This document shows, piece by piece, positions 1 through 6,682 of a stretch of 11,505 nucleotides of DNA. The DNA is taken from assembly GCA_934621485.1 (NCBI GenBank), contig CAKTUS010000084.1, positions 1-11,505 of the forward strand, written 5' to 3'. Source of the stretch: an uncultured Clostridia bacterium (GTDB lineage: Bacteria > Bacillota > Clostridia > Christensenellales > Aristaeellaceae). The notes beneath the pieces were generated by a model. That model saw only the letters and a list, made by a program, of their open reading frames with translations, made no database searches and was not told the DNA's origin. The number at the start of each line of letters is the position of its first letter. The first letter of the stretch is position 1. The translations under genes were made by a program, and so were the position numbers.

Positions 1-92
1 GTTACTGGGCCTGCCTTGACCCTGACTCTTTCTTGCGGATTCTTTTCGGCTGATTCTTAAATGCTGTTGCCCTGGCCAAGCGGCGGCCCAAC

Positions 93-101
93 TGGTACAA
101 T
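93..101 (+). promoter_or_regulatory. Probable extended -10 promoter of the aldehyde dehydrogenase gene
   Basis: TACAAT at 96-101 is preceded by TG at 93-94, giving an extended -10 (TGGTACAAT). At a 17-nt spacing the -35 would be TGGCCA, which is weak, so the extended -10 would have to compensate. A TTGCCC at 67-72 is too far away (23 nt). The predicted start lies about 18 nt before the start codon. It is followed directly by a strong Shine-Dalgarno sequence (GGAGGGGAGG, 109-118). No other promoter is visible in the first 125 bases, but the upstream sequence is cut off by the window edge. Confidence 0.4.
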
Positions 102-125
102 AGGGCCGGAGGGGAGGCGTTACGT

Positions 126-1493
126 ATGGAAGATTTTACCCTGTTGGTCGCGCGGCAGCGCGAGTACCTTTTCACTCAGGCTACCAAGCCCTATGGATTT
201 CGCATGCAGCAGCTACAGGCTTTGGAATCGTGGATCAACCGCAATGAGCAGGCTGTTTTGGACGCGCTTACCCAGGACCTTGGCAAAAGCGCTTACGAAG
301 GGTACCTGACCGAGGTATGTATGGTGAAGCAGGAATTGCAGGACGCCAGGCGCAACCTGAAGCGGTGGATGCGTCCTTTGCACGCCAAAACCGCTGTTGG
401 CCAGTTGCCGGGCCGGTGCCGCATTTACAGCGAGCCTTTCGGCGTGGCGCTGATCATGTCCCCCTGGAACTATCCCTTTCAGCTTACCGTGGCCCCGCTG
501 ATTGGCGCTATTTGCGCAGGCAATTGCGCCGTGGTGAAGCCTTCGGCCTATTCGCCCGCCACATCGGCATTGGTGGCCCGTATGGCCCAGGAACTGTTCG
601 CGCCGGAGTATGTGGCGGTGGTGGAGGGCGGCCGCCGGGAGAATGCCGGGCTGCTGGAACAGTCGTTTGATTTCATCTTTTTCACCGGCAGCCCCGCCGT
701 GGGCCGCATGGTGATGGAAAAAGCCAGCGCCCATTTAACCCCCGTCAGCCTGGAACTGGGCGGCAAGAGCCCTGTGATTGTAGATGAAACGGCGGATATC
801 GCGCTGACGGCTCGCCGCTTAGCCTGGGGCAAATACCTGAACGCCGGACAAACCTGCGTGGCTCCGGACTATGTGCTGGTGCATCATAGCCGGGAACAGG
901 CACTGGTGGAAGCCTTGATTGGGGAAATCCGCCGCATGTATACCAGCGCGCCTCTGGCGAATCCGGAATGGCCGAAAATCATCAATCAAAAGCATTTTGA
1001 CCGGCTGGTGGGGCTGCTTTCCAGCGGCGTTGTGAGCCATGGCGGACAGCTGGATCCTGCGCAATGCAGGATTGCCCCTACCCTGTTGACGGACGTTGCC
1101 TGGGACAGCCCGGTGATGCAGGAGGAAATATTCGGGCCCATTCTGCCCATTTTGACCTACCGCAGGCTGGACGAGGCCATTCGGCACATTCAGCAGCGGC
1201 CCAAGCCCCTGGCGCTCTATCTGTTCAGCACAGACAAAAACGTGCAGCGCCAGGTGATGGAGCAGGTCAGCTTTGGCGGCGGCTGCATCAATGATACGGT
1301 GCTGCATCTGGCCACCTCCTACATGCCCTTTGGCGGCGTAGGGGAGAGCGGTATGGGCGGCTACCATGGCAAGTACAGCTTCGATACCTTCTCGCACAAG
1401 AAAAGCGTGCTCAACCGTCTGCCCAAGCCGGACATTGCCCTGCGTTACGCTCCCTTTGCCGGGAAAATGGGCAAATTGAAAAAGCTGATGTAG
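126..1493 (+). CDS. Aldehyde dehydrogenase, NAD(P)-dependent, class 3-like
   Basis: This 455-residue cytoplasmic enzyme should oxidise aldehydes to carboxylates using NAD(P)+. Length and layout match the short ALDH3-type family (about 450-460 residues) rather than the 490-500-residue classes. The cofactor-binding part shows PWNYPF (112-117, Asn115 of the oxyanion hole), VVKPS (136-140, Lys138) and FFTGS (185-189). The general base lies in LELGG (Glu210), the catalytic cysteine in GQTC (Cys244), and EEIFGP is at 333-338. The C-terminus ends in a basic KLKKLM tail, like the class-3 consensus. All catalytic residues are present, so the gene looks intact. The ATG at 126 sits 7 nt after a strong purine-rich ribosome-binding site, which decides the start. 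It converges on rny. The substrate (aliphatic, aromatic or lipid-derived aldehyde) cannot be told from sequence; detoxification is the usual role of this class. Confidence 0.93.
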   Translation: MEDFTLLVARQREYLFTQATKPYGFRMQQLQALESWINRNEQAVLDALTQDLGKSAYEGYLTEVCMVKQELQDARRNLKRWMRPLHAKTAVGQLPGRCRIYSEPFGVALIMSPWNYPFQLTVAPLIGAICAGNCAVVKPSAYSPATSALVARMAQELFAPEYVAVVEGGRRENAGLLEQSFDFIFFTGSPAVGRMVMEKASAHLTPVSLELGGKSPVIVDETADIALTARRLAWGKYLNAGQTCVAPDYVLVHHSREQALVEALIGEIRRMYTSAPLANPEWPKIINQKHFDRLVGLLSSGVVSHGGQLDPAQCRIAPTLLTDVAWDSPVMQEEIFGPILPILTYRRLDEAIRHIQQRPKPLALYLFSTDKNVQRQVMEQVSFGGGCINDTVLHLATSYMPFGGVGESGMGGYHGKYSFDTFSHKKSVLNRLPKPDIALRYAPFAGKMGKLKKLM

Positions 1494-1633
1494 CCAGGCA
1501 ACAGAATCCTCCGCTCAGGCGGAAACAACCAATGCGCATGTGCAGAAAGCCCATGCTGTCCGTCATTCCGTTTTTTGAAGCCGGACGCAGCGCCGCTGAC
1601 GGGTGAGGATGGCCCAAATGCTTTTTGAGCGAC

Positions 1634-1666
1634 AAAAGACGCTTGGGTTTCACAAGCCAAACGCCT
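1634..1666. repeat. Decayed duplicate of the rny/ALDH terminator hairpin
   Basis: These 33 nt match 1820-1852 at 26 of 33 positions in direct orientation, 186 nt apart. The central loop region TTTCACAAGCC is identical. The hairpin is weaker here: about 9 of 12 stem positions still pair, and no T-tract follows. Together the two copies bracket a segment that contains a sequence also found between lysR and the flavodoxin gene. It could be the remains of a tandem duplication or of an insertion that copied its flank. Confidence 0.55.
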
Positions 1667-1708
1667 CAGCCGGCAGAACCCATCCTGGGCGAATTTGACA
1701 CGGCCTTC

Positions 1709-1749
1709 GGTTTTCATTCCGAAACGGCGGCGTGTATGTCGATTTCGGC
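1709..1749 (+). repeat. Dispersed intergenic repeat, copy 1
   Basis: This stretch matches the reverse complement of 7792-7833 at 36 of 42 aligned columns (5 substitutions, one single-base gap) by hand alignment. Weaker similarity continues to about 1792, including GGCGAGC followed by AGGC in both copies. It lies in the 372-bp spacer between the convergent aldehyde dehydrogenase and rny genes. The single-base gap breaks any shared reading frame, so conservation as a protein is unlikely. Confidence 0.6.
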
Positions 1750-1814
1750 AGGCTCGCACAGCAAGGGTTTTTGCTGCACGGCGAGCTCAGGCTAGCAGCC
1801 AAAGGACGCCTTCC

Positions 1815-1858
1815 AAAAGAAAAGGCGTTGGGCTTTCACAAGCCCGGCGCCTTTTGAA
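1815..1858. terminator. Strong bidirectional terminator between ALDH and rny
   Basis: A 16-bp stem is formed by 1820-1835 and 1840-1855 with a TCAC tetraloop; on the plus-strand RNA the only non-Watson-Crick pairs are two G-U wobbles. On the minus strand those two positions become A/C mismatches, but the following tract (TTTTCTTTT) is longer than the plus-strand TTTT. It therefore can serve both convergent genes, ending 11 nt downstream of the rny stop codon (1866) on the minus strand. Confidence 0.8.
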
Positions 1859-1865
1859 ACGGTTG

Positions 1866-3407
1866 TTACTTGGCGTATTCGGTGGAGCGGGTTTCGCGAA
1901 TCACGTTCACGCGAATCTGACCGGGATATTCCAGCTCCTTTTCAATGCGCTTGGCCACTTCCTTGGCCAGCACCTTGGTGCCCTCGTCGGTGATGTCGTC
2001 AGGCTTCACCATGATGCGCACCTCGCGGCCGGATTGAATGGCGAAGCACTTTTCTACGCCGGGGAAGGAATTGGCGATTTCCTCCAGCTTTTCCAGACGC
2101 TTGATGTAGTTTTCCAGGCTTTCGCGGCGTGCGCCGGGACGAGCGGCGGAAATGGCGTCGGCAGCCTGCACCAGCACGGCCTCAATGGTCTGGGGCTCCA
2201 CGTCGTTGTGATGAGCCAGAATGGCGTGAATCACGTCGGGACTTTCGCGATACTTGCGGGCCAGCTCCGCGCCCAGGGTTACATGGGTGCCCTCAGCCTC
2301 GTGATCCACCGCCTTGCCGATGTCGTGCAGCAGACCGGCGCGCTTGGCCAGGGCCACGTCGGCGCCCAGCTCGGCGGCCATCATACCGGCCAGATGACTG
2401 ACCTCGATGGAGTGCTTCAGCACGTTTTGACCATAGCTGGTGCGATAGCGCAGACGGCCCAGCAGCTTCACCAGTTCATGATGAATTCCGTGCTGATGGG
2501 TTTCAAACACGGCCTGCTCGCCGGCTTCACGAATCTGGTTGTCCACTTCCTTGCGGGCTTTTTCCACCATTTCCTCAATGCGGGCGGGATGGATACGTCC
2601 GTCCATAATCAGCCGCTCCACGGCGAGGCGGGCAATTTCACGGCGAATGGGGTCGAAGGCAGACACAATGACGGCCTCAGGGGTATCGTCGATAATCAGG
2701 TCTACGCCGGTAGCGGTTTCCAGGGCCCGAATATTACGGCCTTCGCGGCCAATGATGCGGCCCTTCATGTCGTCGTTGGGCAGGTTGATAACGGATACGG
2801 TGCTTTCCGCCACATGATCGGCGGCGCACTTCTGAATAGCCAGCGCAATGATGTTGCGGGCCTTCTTTTCGGCTTCTTCACGGGCGCGGGTTTCCACCTC
2901 GCGCACCATGGCGGCCGCGTCATGATAGGCGTCCTTCTGGATGCGGTTTACCAGCATCTGACAGGCTTCGTCCTGGGTCATTCCGGCAATACGCTCCAGC
3001 TCCTGTACCTGCTTTTCCTGACCGGCTTCCAGTTCTTCCTGCTGCTTTTGCAAATCGTCTTGCTTTTGAGCGATGGTTTCTTCCCGCTTTTCCAGGGCGT
3101 CCTGCTTTTTATCCAGGGTTTCCTCCCGCTGCAGAATACGGCGTTCGCTGCGCTGCACCTCGGCCCGCCGTTCCCGGCACTCCCGGTCCAGCTCGGTTTT
3201 GAGGCGCAGCACCTCTTCCTTGGCTTCCAGAATGGTTTCTTTTTTCTTTTCGTCCGCTTTACGCTGGGCGTCCTCCAACAGGTTTTTTGCGTATTCCTCG
3301 GTACGGCCGATTTTCTTTTCGCTGGCCTGCCTGCGGTACTGATAGCCGCCGGCAACGCCCGCCGCAGCTGCCGCAATGGCAATCAAAATGGCAACAATCG
3401 TTGGCAT
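1866..3407 (-). CDS. rny: Ribonuclease Y
   Basis: This 513-residue membrane-anchored endoribonuclease starts decay and processing of many mRNAs in Bacillota; its length is typical. Residues 4-22 form one N-terminal membrane segment. About 28-190 is a highly charged Lys/Glu/Arg/Gln coiled coil. The KH RNA-binding domain (about 205-270) carries GRIIGREGRNIR (216-227). The HD phosphohydrolase domain follows, with His332, the signature HD at 361-362 in LLHDIGK, HAILAHH (394-400) and Asp417. The C-terminus is the usual conserved domain ending in YAK. The ATG at 3407 has AAAGGAG about 12 nt upstream and places the membrane segment at the extreme N-terminus as in the family. No convincing promoter lies in the 85 nt between it and the upstream terminator, so expression may depend on read-through from the promoter at 3790-3818. 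Confidence 0.98.
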   Translation of the reverse strand: MPTIVAILIAIAAAAAGVAGGYQYRRQASEKKIGRTEEYAKNLLEDAQRKADEKKKETILEAKEEVLRLKTELDRECRERRAEVQRSERRILQREETLDKKQDALEKREETIAQKQDDLQKQQEELEAGQEKQVQELERIAGMTQDEACQMLVNRIQKDAYHDAAAMVREVETRAREEAEKKARNIIALAIQKCAADHVAESTVSVINLPNDDMKGRIIGREGRNIRALETATGVDLIIDDTPEAVIVSAFDPIRREIARLAVERLIMDGRIHPARIEEMVEKARKEVDNQIREAGEQAVFETHQHGIHHELVKLLGRLRYRTSYGQNVLKHSIEVSHLAGMMAAELGADVALAKRAGLLHDIGKAVDHEAEGTHVTLGAELARKYRESPDVIHAILAHHNDVEPQTIEAVLVQAADAISAARPGARRESLENYIKRLEKLEEIANSFPGVEKCFAIQSGREVRIMVKPDDITDEGTKVLAKEVAKRIEKELEYPGQIRVNVIRETRSTEYAK

Positions 3408-3483
3408 CGTTTGGTCTCGCTCCTTTCTGCACGTTGTTTTTTCAAGCGTTTTTTCCTCAATTCAGGCGGCCTTCTGCCTGGAA

Positions 3484-3521
3484 ACAAACAGAAAAGCCCA
3501 CGGGCAGCGGCCCGTGCGGCT
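3484..3521 (-). terminator. Intrinsic terminator ending the structured RNA upstream of rny
   Basis: On the minus strand, ACGGGC (3505-3500) would be read as GCCCGT and pairs with the preceding ACGGGC formed by 3515-3510, closing a CGCT loop. A lower AGCC/GGCU stem (3518-3521 with 3495-3498) follows after a small internal loop. A T-rich tract, TTTTCTGTTTG, comes directly after. No minus-strand gene lies upstream of it to terminate, so it must end the RNA started at 3790-3818 or act as an attenuator for rny, whose start codon is 77 nt further on. Confidence 0.75.
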
Positions 3522-3783
3522 ATTGTTGATTCGCTTGTGATGGCACGAAAGAGATACGTCGATTCCATACGGAAAAGACGTCCGAACTCAGACAGACCGT
3601 TCGGTTCTGTATCCTGCCAACCGTTATATACCCATACAAACGCCCGCAAAGAGCGTTTTCGTAAGCAAAACCCGTTGCTGCAAGGACGAAGGCCGCCGCA
3701 GCTGGGCGGGGAAAGCCGAGGGAGTGGGAATATATCTGCAAAACAGCAAGGCTTGCGCAAATGCGCTTCGCCTATATAGCCGA
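3494..3783 (-). ncRNA. Candidate structured small RNA or rny attenuator leader
   Basis: A near-consensus promoter starts this RNA and an intrinsic terminator ends it, with no credible reading frame between. The longest minus frames either need a TTG start without a ribosome-binding site or run through the terminator into rny. The RNA has nested pairings found by eye. P1 joins its extreme 5' end (3776-3782) to the segment just before the terminator (3517-3523), 7 bp. P2 is a hairpin at 3749-3773. P3 is long-range (3725-3735 with 3626-3634, 9 bp, 2-nt bulge) and encloses P4 (3677-3681/3698-3702) and P5 (3638-3643/3653-3658). P6 (3582-3587/3599-3604) abuts P7 (3556-3581, 9 bp around a GA/AA internal loop). 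I see no tmRNA, RNase P, SRP, T-box or glmS signature, and the branched shape is unlike 6S RNA. Confidence 0.5.
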
Positions 3784-3789
3784 CAGCTT

Positions 3790-3818
3790 ATTATAGACGC
3801 TTTGTCCCGGACTGTCAA
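3790..3818 (-). promoter_or_regulatory. Near-perfect sigma-A-type promoter of the RNA upstream of rny
   Basis: On the minus strand TTGACA (3813-3818) and TATAAT (3790-3795) are both full consensus and are separated by exactly 17 nt. The predicted start is near 3783, which is also where the structured RNA's first helix begins. This is the best promoter in the window and implies strong constitutive transcription towards rny. It diverges from the promoter of the metal transporter at 3956-3984. Confidence 0.85.
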
Positions 3819-3858
3819 GGGCCGGCTTTGGCGGTTTCTGGCAGAAAGAAAGCGCTGG

Positions 3859-3890
3859 AAAGCCTGAAAACAAACGGCTTTTTTCTCTTT
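3859..3890 (+). terminator. Weak terminator-like hairpin between divergent promoters
   Basis: AAAGCC (3859-3864) can pair with GGCTTT (3876-3881) around an 11-nt A-rich loop, followed by TTTCTCTTT. The stem is short, and no plus-strand gene precedes it, so it could only block antisense transcription coming from the rny side into the transporter operon. It may be accidental. Confidence 0.25.
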
Positions 3891-3955
3891 CTCCGCCCTA
3901 AACGGGCAGGCCCGGCGTCTTTGCCGCCTGACGATGAAAACCAGGGCCAAAAGGC

Positions 3956-3984
3956 TTGTTCCTGCGCGAAGACTGTGGTATACT
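3956..3984 (+). promoter_or_regulatory. Promoter of the CDF transporter-LCP operon
   Basis: TTGTTC (3956-3961) and TATACT (3979-3984) are separated by 17 nt. The predicted start near 3991 gives a leader of about 50 nt ending in a strong Shine-Dalgarno sequence (AAGGAGG, 4024-4030). I see no clear metal-regulator operator or riboswitch in this short leader. Confidence 0.65.
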
Positions 3985-4040
3985 ACTTCGACATCCCTGC
4001 ATAAAACACCAAACAGTCCAAAAAAGGAGGGCGGCGCGGC

Positions 4041-5204
4041 ATGACCACGTGGTTGATTCGCCATTTTATCAAGAATTATCAAAACGTGAACGATTCTGTG
4101 GTAAGGGAGCGCTACGGCACCCTGGCGGCCGTTACGGGCATCCTTGCCAACCTGCTTTTGGCAACCATAAAATTTACGATGGGCGTTGTCAGCGGGTCGC
4201 TGGCCGTCATGGCCGACGCCGCCAACAGCTTGTCCGACGCGGCGGGCAGCATCGTTACCCTGGTGACTGTGCGGCTGTCCAACAAACCGGTGGACCAGGA
4301 GCATCCCTTTGGTCATGGACGGCTGGAATATATTGGTTCCTTGACGGTGGGCGCGCTGATTCTGCTGATGGGATTTAGCCTGCTGAAGGACTCCATCACC
4401 GCCATTTTGCATCCGGAACCCCTGAGCATGTCCTGGCTGGTGGCGGCGGCGCTGGCGGCGGGCGTGGCGATCAAGCTGTGGCTGTATGGTTACTACCGCA
4501 AGCTGGGTAACGCCGTAAGCAACGGCACCCTGCTGGCGGCTTCCAAGGACAGCCTGGGGGATGTGCTGTCCACCGGAGCCGTGCTGGCCAGCGTGCTGGT
4601 GAATTTGTTTTTCGGCTTCAGCGTGGACGGGTACATCGGCCTGGTGGTGGCGGTAATCGTGCTCAAAGGCGGCGTTGACGTGTGCCGCGATACCCTGGAC
4701 CGTTTGCTGGGCGGCAAGCCGGACCCGGAAATGATCCAAGCGATTCGCGACCTGCTGATGCGGCATGAGGGAATCCTGGGCGTGCACGACCTGGTGGTGC
4801 ATGATTACGGCCCGGGCCGCTGCGTAGCGTCGGTACACGCGGAGGTCAGCGCGGACGGCAATATTCTGACCATTCACGAAATGATCGACAGCGCCGAGCG
4901 GGAGGTGGAGCAAAAGCTGCACATTCCCATCTGCATCCACATGGACCCCATCGTTACTTCAGATGAAACCAGCAACCGCCTGCGCGTGCAGATGAACGAC
5001 TATCTGCGCAGCCTGGACCCTGACTTTTCCATGCACGATTTTCGCATGGTGCCGGGGCAGGAGCATACCAACCTGATTTTTGACTGCGTGGTGCCTGCCG
5101 GTTACCAGGAAAAGGAACTGCTGTACCGCTCCCTGCGTGCCTACGCCCAGTCCCTGGATCCTTCCTATCATGTGATTGTGCAGTTTGATACTGACTATAC
5201 TTAA
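4041..5204 (+). CDS. Cation diffusion facilitator (CDF) family divalent-metal exporter
   Basis: This 387-residue inner-membrane antiporter should export a divalent metal (Zn, Mn, Fe or similar) in exchange for protons. It has about six membrane segments in residues 30-215. The transport site is formed by ADAANSLSD in the second segment (Asn62, Asp66) and ASKDSLGD in the fifth (Asp170, Asp174). This NxxxD plus DxxxD pair, without the histidine typical of zinc exporters, hints at manganese or iron, but that is inference. HPFGHGRLE (78-86) is a conserved CDF loop. A first cytoplasmic metal-sensing dimer domain spans about 225-308. A second, divergent copy-like domain (about 310-387) follows, an extension seen in longer Bacillota CDFs. 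The start is set by AAGGAGG 10 nt upstream. It is the first gene of an operon with the LCP gene 62 bp downstream. Confidence 0.93.
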   Translation: MTTWLIRHFIKNYQNVNDSVVRERYGTLAAVTGILANLLLATIKFTMGVVSGSLAVMADAANSLSDAAGSIVTLVTVRLSNKPVDQEHPFGHGRLEYIGSLTVGALILLMGFSLLKDSITAILHPEPLSMSWLVAAALAAGVAIKLWLYGYYRKLGNAVSNGTLLAASKDSLGDVLSTGAVLASVLVNLFFGFSVDGYIGLVVAVIVLKGGVDVCRDTLDRLLGGKPDPEMIQAIRDLLMRHEGILGVHDLVVHDYGPGRCVASVHAEVSADGNILTIHEMIDSAEREVEQKLHIPICIHMDPIVTSDETSNRLRVQMNDYLRSLDPDFSMHDFRMVPGQEHTNLIFDCVVPAGYQEKELLYRSLRAYAQSLDPSYHVIVQFDTDYT

Positions 5205-5233
5205 CAGCAACAAAGGGCATACTTCCCGCGTTT

Positions 5234-5254
5234 CTTCCATAGAACCTATGGAGG
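5234..5254 (+). promoter_or_regulatory. Hairpin overlapping the ribosome-binding site of the LCP gene
   Basis: CTTCCATAG (5234-5242) pairs with CTATGGAGG (5246-5254) around an AAC loop: 9 bp with one G-U wobble. The 3' arm includes the first GGAGG of the purine tract GGAGGAGGG that serves as the Shine-Dalgarno sequence for the ATG at 5267. Folding would hide part of that site, although AGGAGGG remains partly exposed. It may lower translation of the second gene relative to the transporter. Confidence 0.4.
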
Positions 5255-5266
5255 AGGGATTGGCCC

Positions 5267-6112
5267 ATGAAACAAACGGTTAAAAGGATCGCCGCCCTGG
5301 TGGCTGCGGTCCTTCTTTGGTTTTCCGGCACGCCGGCGCTGGCGGAGGAAAGCACGCTCAACGTGCTGCTCATCGGCGTGGACACAGCCGAGGAAGGAGC
5401 GGCCGGACGCAGCGATACCATGATGCTGGCGCAGATTTCGCCCCAGAGCGGCCAGGTGAAGCTGGTCAGCTTTTTACGGGATTTGTATGTTTCCATCCCG
5501 GGCCATGGCAAAACGCGCCTGAACGCCGCCTACATGTACGGCGGAGAAAAGCTGCTGAAGGAAACGCTGGAATCGCTGTTTGTCGTGCGGGTGGATCGCT
5601 ATGCCACGGTACACTTTTCTACCCTGGTGGATGTGGTGGATCAGCTGGGCGGCGTGGAGATAGAACTGAGCGAAGCGGAGCGCAAGCATATGAACAAGCT
5701 GCTGAAAGACGCCGGAAACGCCAATTTGCAGCTGAGTGAAAGCGGCGCGCAGCGGCTGAACGGCCGCCAGGCCCTGGCCTATAGCCGGATTCGGAAAATC
5801 GACAGCGACTTTCAGCGTACCTCACGCCAGCAGACGCTTTTGCAGGCCATGCTGCAACCCCTTTCCGAAATGGGCGCCTTTTCCCTGATGCGTTTGGCTG
5901 TTTCACTGATTCGTCAGGTGGATACGGACTGCACCCTGGGGGATTTGGCAACCCTGTCGCCCCTGTTTTCTCGCATGGGCTCACTGAAGCTGGAAACGGC
6001 GCACGTTCCCTTTGACGGCGCGTACTCGGATGAAACCGTCCAAAACATGATGGTGCTTGTCCCCAATTTGGACCGCAACCAACGCAAGCTGCGTGAGTTT
6101 TTGGCGCAATAA
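5267..6112 (+). CDS. LCP (LytR-CpsA-Psr) family envelope protein
   Basis: LCP proteins transfer lipid-linked glycopolymers such as teichoic acids or capsule onto peptidoglycan at the outer face of the membrane. This 281-residue protein begins with a basic, hydrophobic signal (residues 1-26) ending in the cleavage-like TPALA/EE, so it may be secreted or stay tethered by that segment. The LCP domain fills about 30-200: LNVLLIGVD (31-39), GRSDTMML (47-54, Asp50), SFLRDLYV (68-75, Arg71, Asp72), KTRLNAAY (82-89), GGVEIEL (128-134) and LNGRQALAYSRIR (164-176), then DSDFQRTSRQQ with Arg184 and Arg187. The arginines and aspartates expected to hold the polyprenyl pyrophosphate are present. A C-terminal segment of about 80 residues is less conserved. 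It is the second gene of the operon, with a hairpin at its ribosome-binding site. The polymer substrate is unknown. Confidence 0.92.
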   Translation: MKQTVKRIAALVAAVLLWFSGTPALAEESTLNVLLIGVDTAEEGAAGRSDTMMLAQISPQSGQVKLVSFLRDLYVSIPGHGKTRLNAAYMYGGEKLLKETLESLFVVRVDRYATVHFSTLVDVVDQLGGVEIELSEAERKHMNKLLKDAGNANLQLSESGAQRLNGRQALAYSRIRKIDSDFQRTSRQQTLLQAMLQPLSEMGAFSLMRLAVSLIRQVDTDCTLGDLATLSPLFSRMGSLKLETAHVPFDGAYSDETVQNMMVLVPNLDRNQRKLREFLAQ

Positions 6113-6682
6113 GGGCTTGTATGCTGCCTGCCGGGGAAAGAACGCTGCTGTCAAAGACGGTGGGGTTTTCAGCCTGTCGAAAAAAACAAGCCTCCGCGCC
6201 CGCGAACATGGCCACGCTGATTCGCAGGAAAAAGTATTGCGGCACAAGGCTTAGGGACTCCGCCCCTCACCCCACCGGCAAGCGTCTTAAGGAAAGCAGG
6301 AACCCGGTGGGCACAACTGCCATAGGGGTTAGCGGCCCGCAGGTGGGCGCGAAAACAGGCAGGCCTGCGGCCGCTGTTCTCCCCATGTTTGAGTGGCCGC
6401 GCTGCCTGCCGCACCTCCATTTTTTTGACAACCTGTCCCCTTTGGGGGCTGCCGGTGAAAGAGGTACGGCGGATGAAGCTTCAATGCGTGTGAGTGTTGC
6501 CGGCACTATGCCCTTGCAGAGCCCAGGGCACCACCGCATAATTCGGCGGCGCGTCGGGCGATGGCTTTTCCGCCATCTGCGGCATGCAATTCTTGGATTT
6601 ACCTCCAATAAATCTTCGAAATCTGCATCTGACGAAAAATCCATTTGCCAGCCGCCGCCTCATTTGCGCGGCGTCGCCCTAG
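6113..6682. other. Gene-free, hairpin-rich spacer between the LCP and lysR genes
   Basis: No frame here has a ribosome-binding site or recognisable domain. Visible structure: a partial copy of the dispersed repeat at 6170-6187; an 8-bp inverted repeat CCCACCGG/CCGGTGGG (6271-6278 and 6304-6311); a 10-bp palindrome GCAGGCCTGC (6359-6368); a perfect 6-bp hairpin GATGGC/GCCATC (6560-6577); and a GC-rich dyad near 6655-6680 just beyond the lysR stop. No canonical terminator with a T-tract was found for either convergent gene. It resembles degenerate intergenic repeat sequence. Confidence 0.5.
6170..6187 (+). repeat. Partial copy of the CAG-CTG-CGAAAAA repeat motif
   Basis: The 18 nt starting CAGCCTGTCGAAAAA match the left end of the repeat at 11396-11413 at 16 of 18 positions, and share the CTGTCGAAAAA core with the copy at 7840-7881. 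Similarity stops after the A-tract, so only the end of the element is present or only this motif is conserved. Confidence 0.4.

Noticed and set aside
3520..3741. Minus-strand 73-codon frame inside the structured RNA
   Set aside because: It would start at TTG without a Shine-Dalgarno sequence, overlaps several helices and has no recognisable domain.
3383..3760. Minus-strand 125-codon frame spanning the terminator and the start of rny
   Set aside because: It runs through an intrinsic terminator and into the rny coding region in another frame, so it is an accident.
1695..3779. 694-codon open frame on the plus strand opposite rny
   Set aside because: It is the antisense shadow of rny, whose motifs are unmistakable; the plus frame has no ribosome-binding site or known domain and its openness follows from rny codon use.
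3624..4940. 438-codon minus frame opposite the metal transporter
   Set aside because: Histidine- and glutamine-rich shadow of the transporter gene; it also crosses the two divergent promoters.
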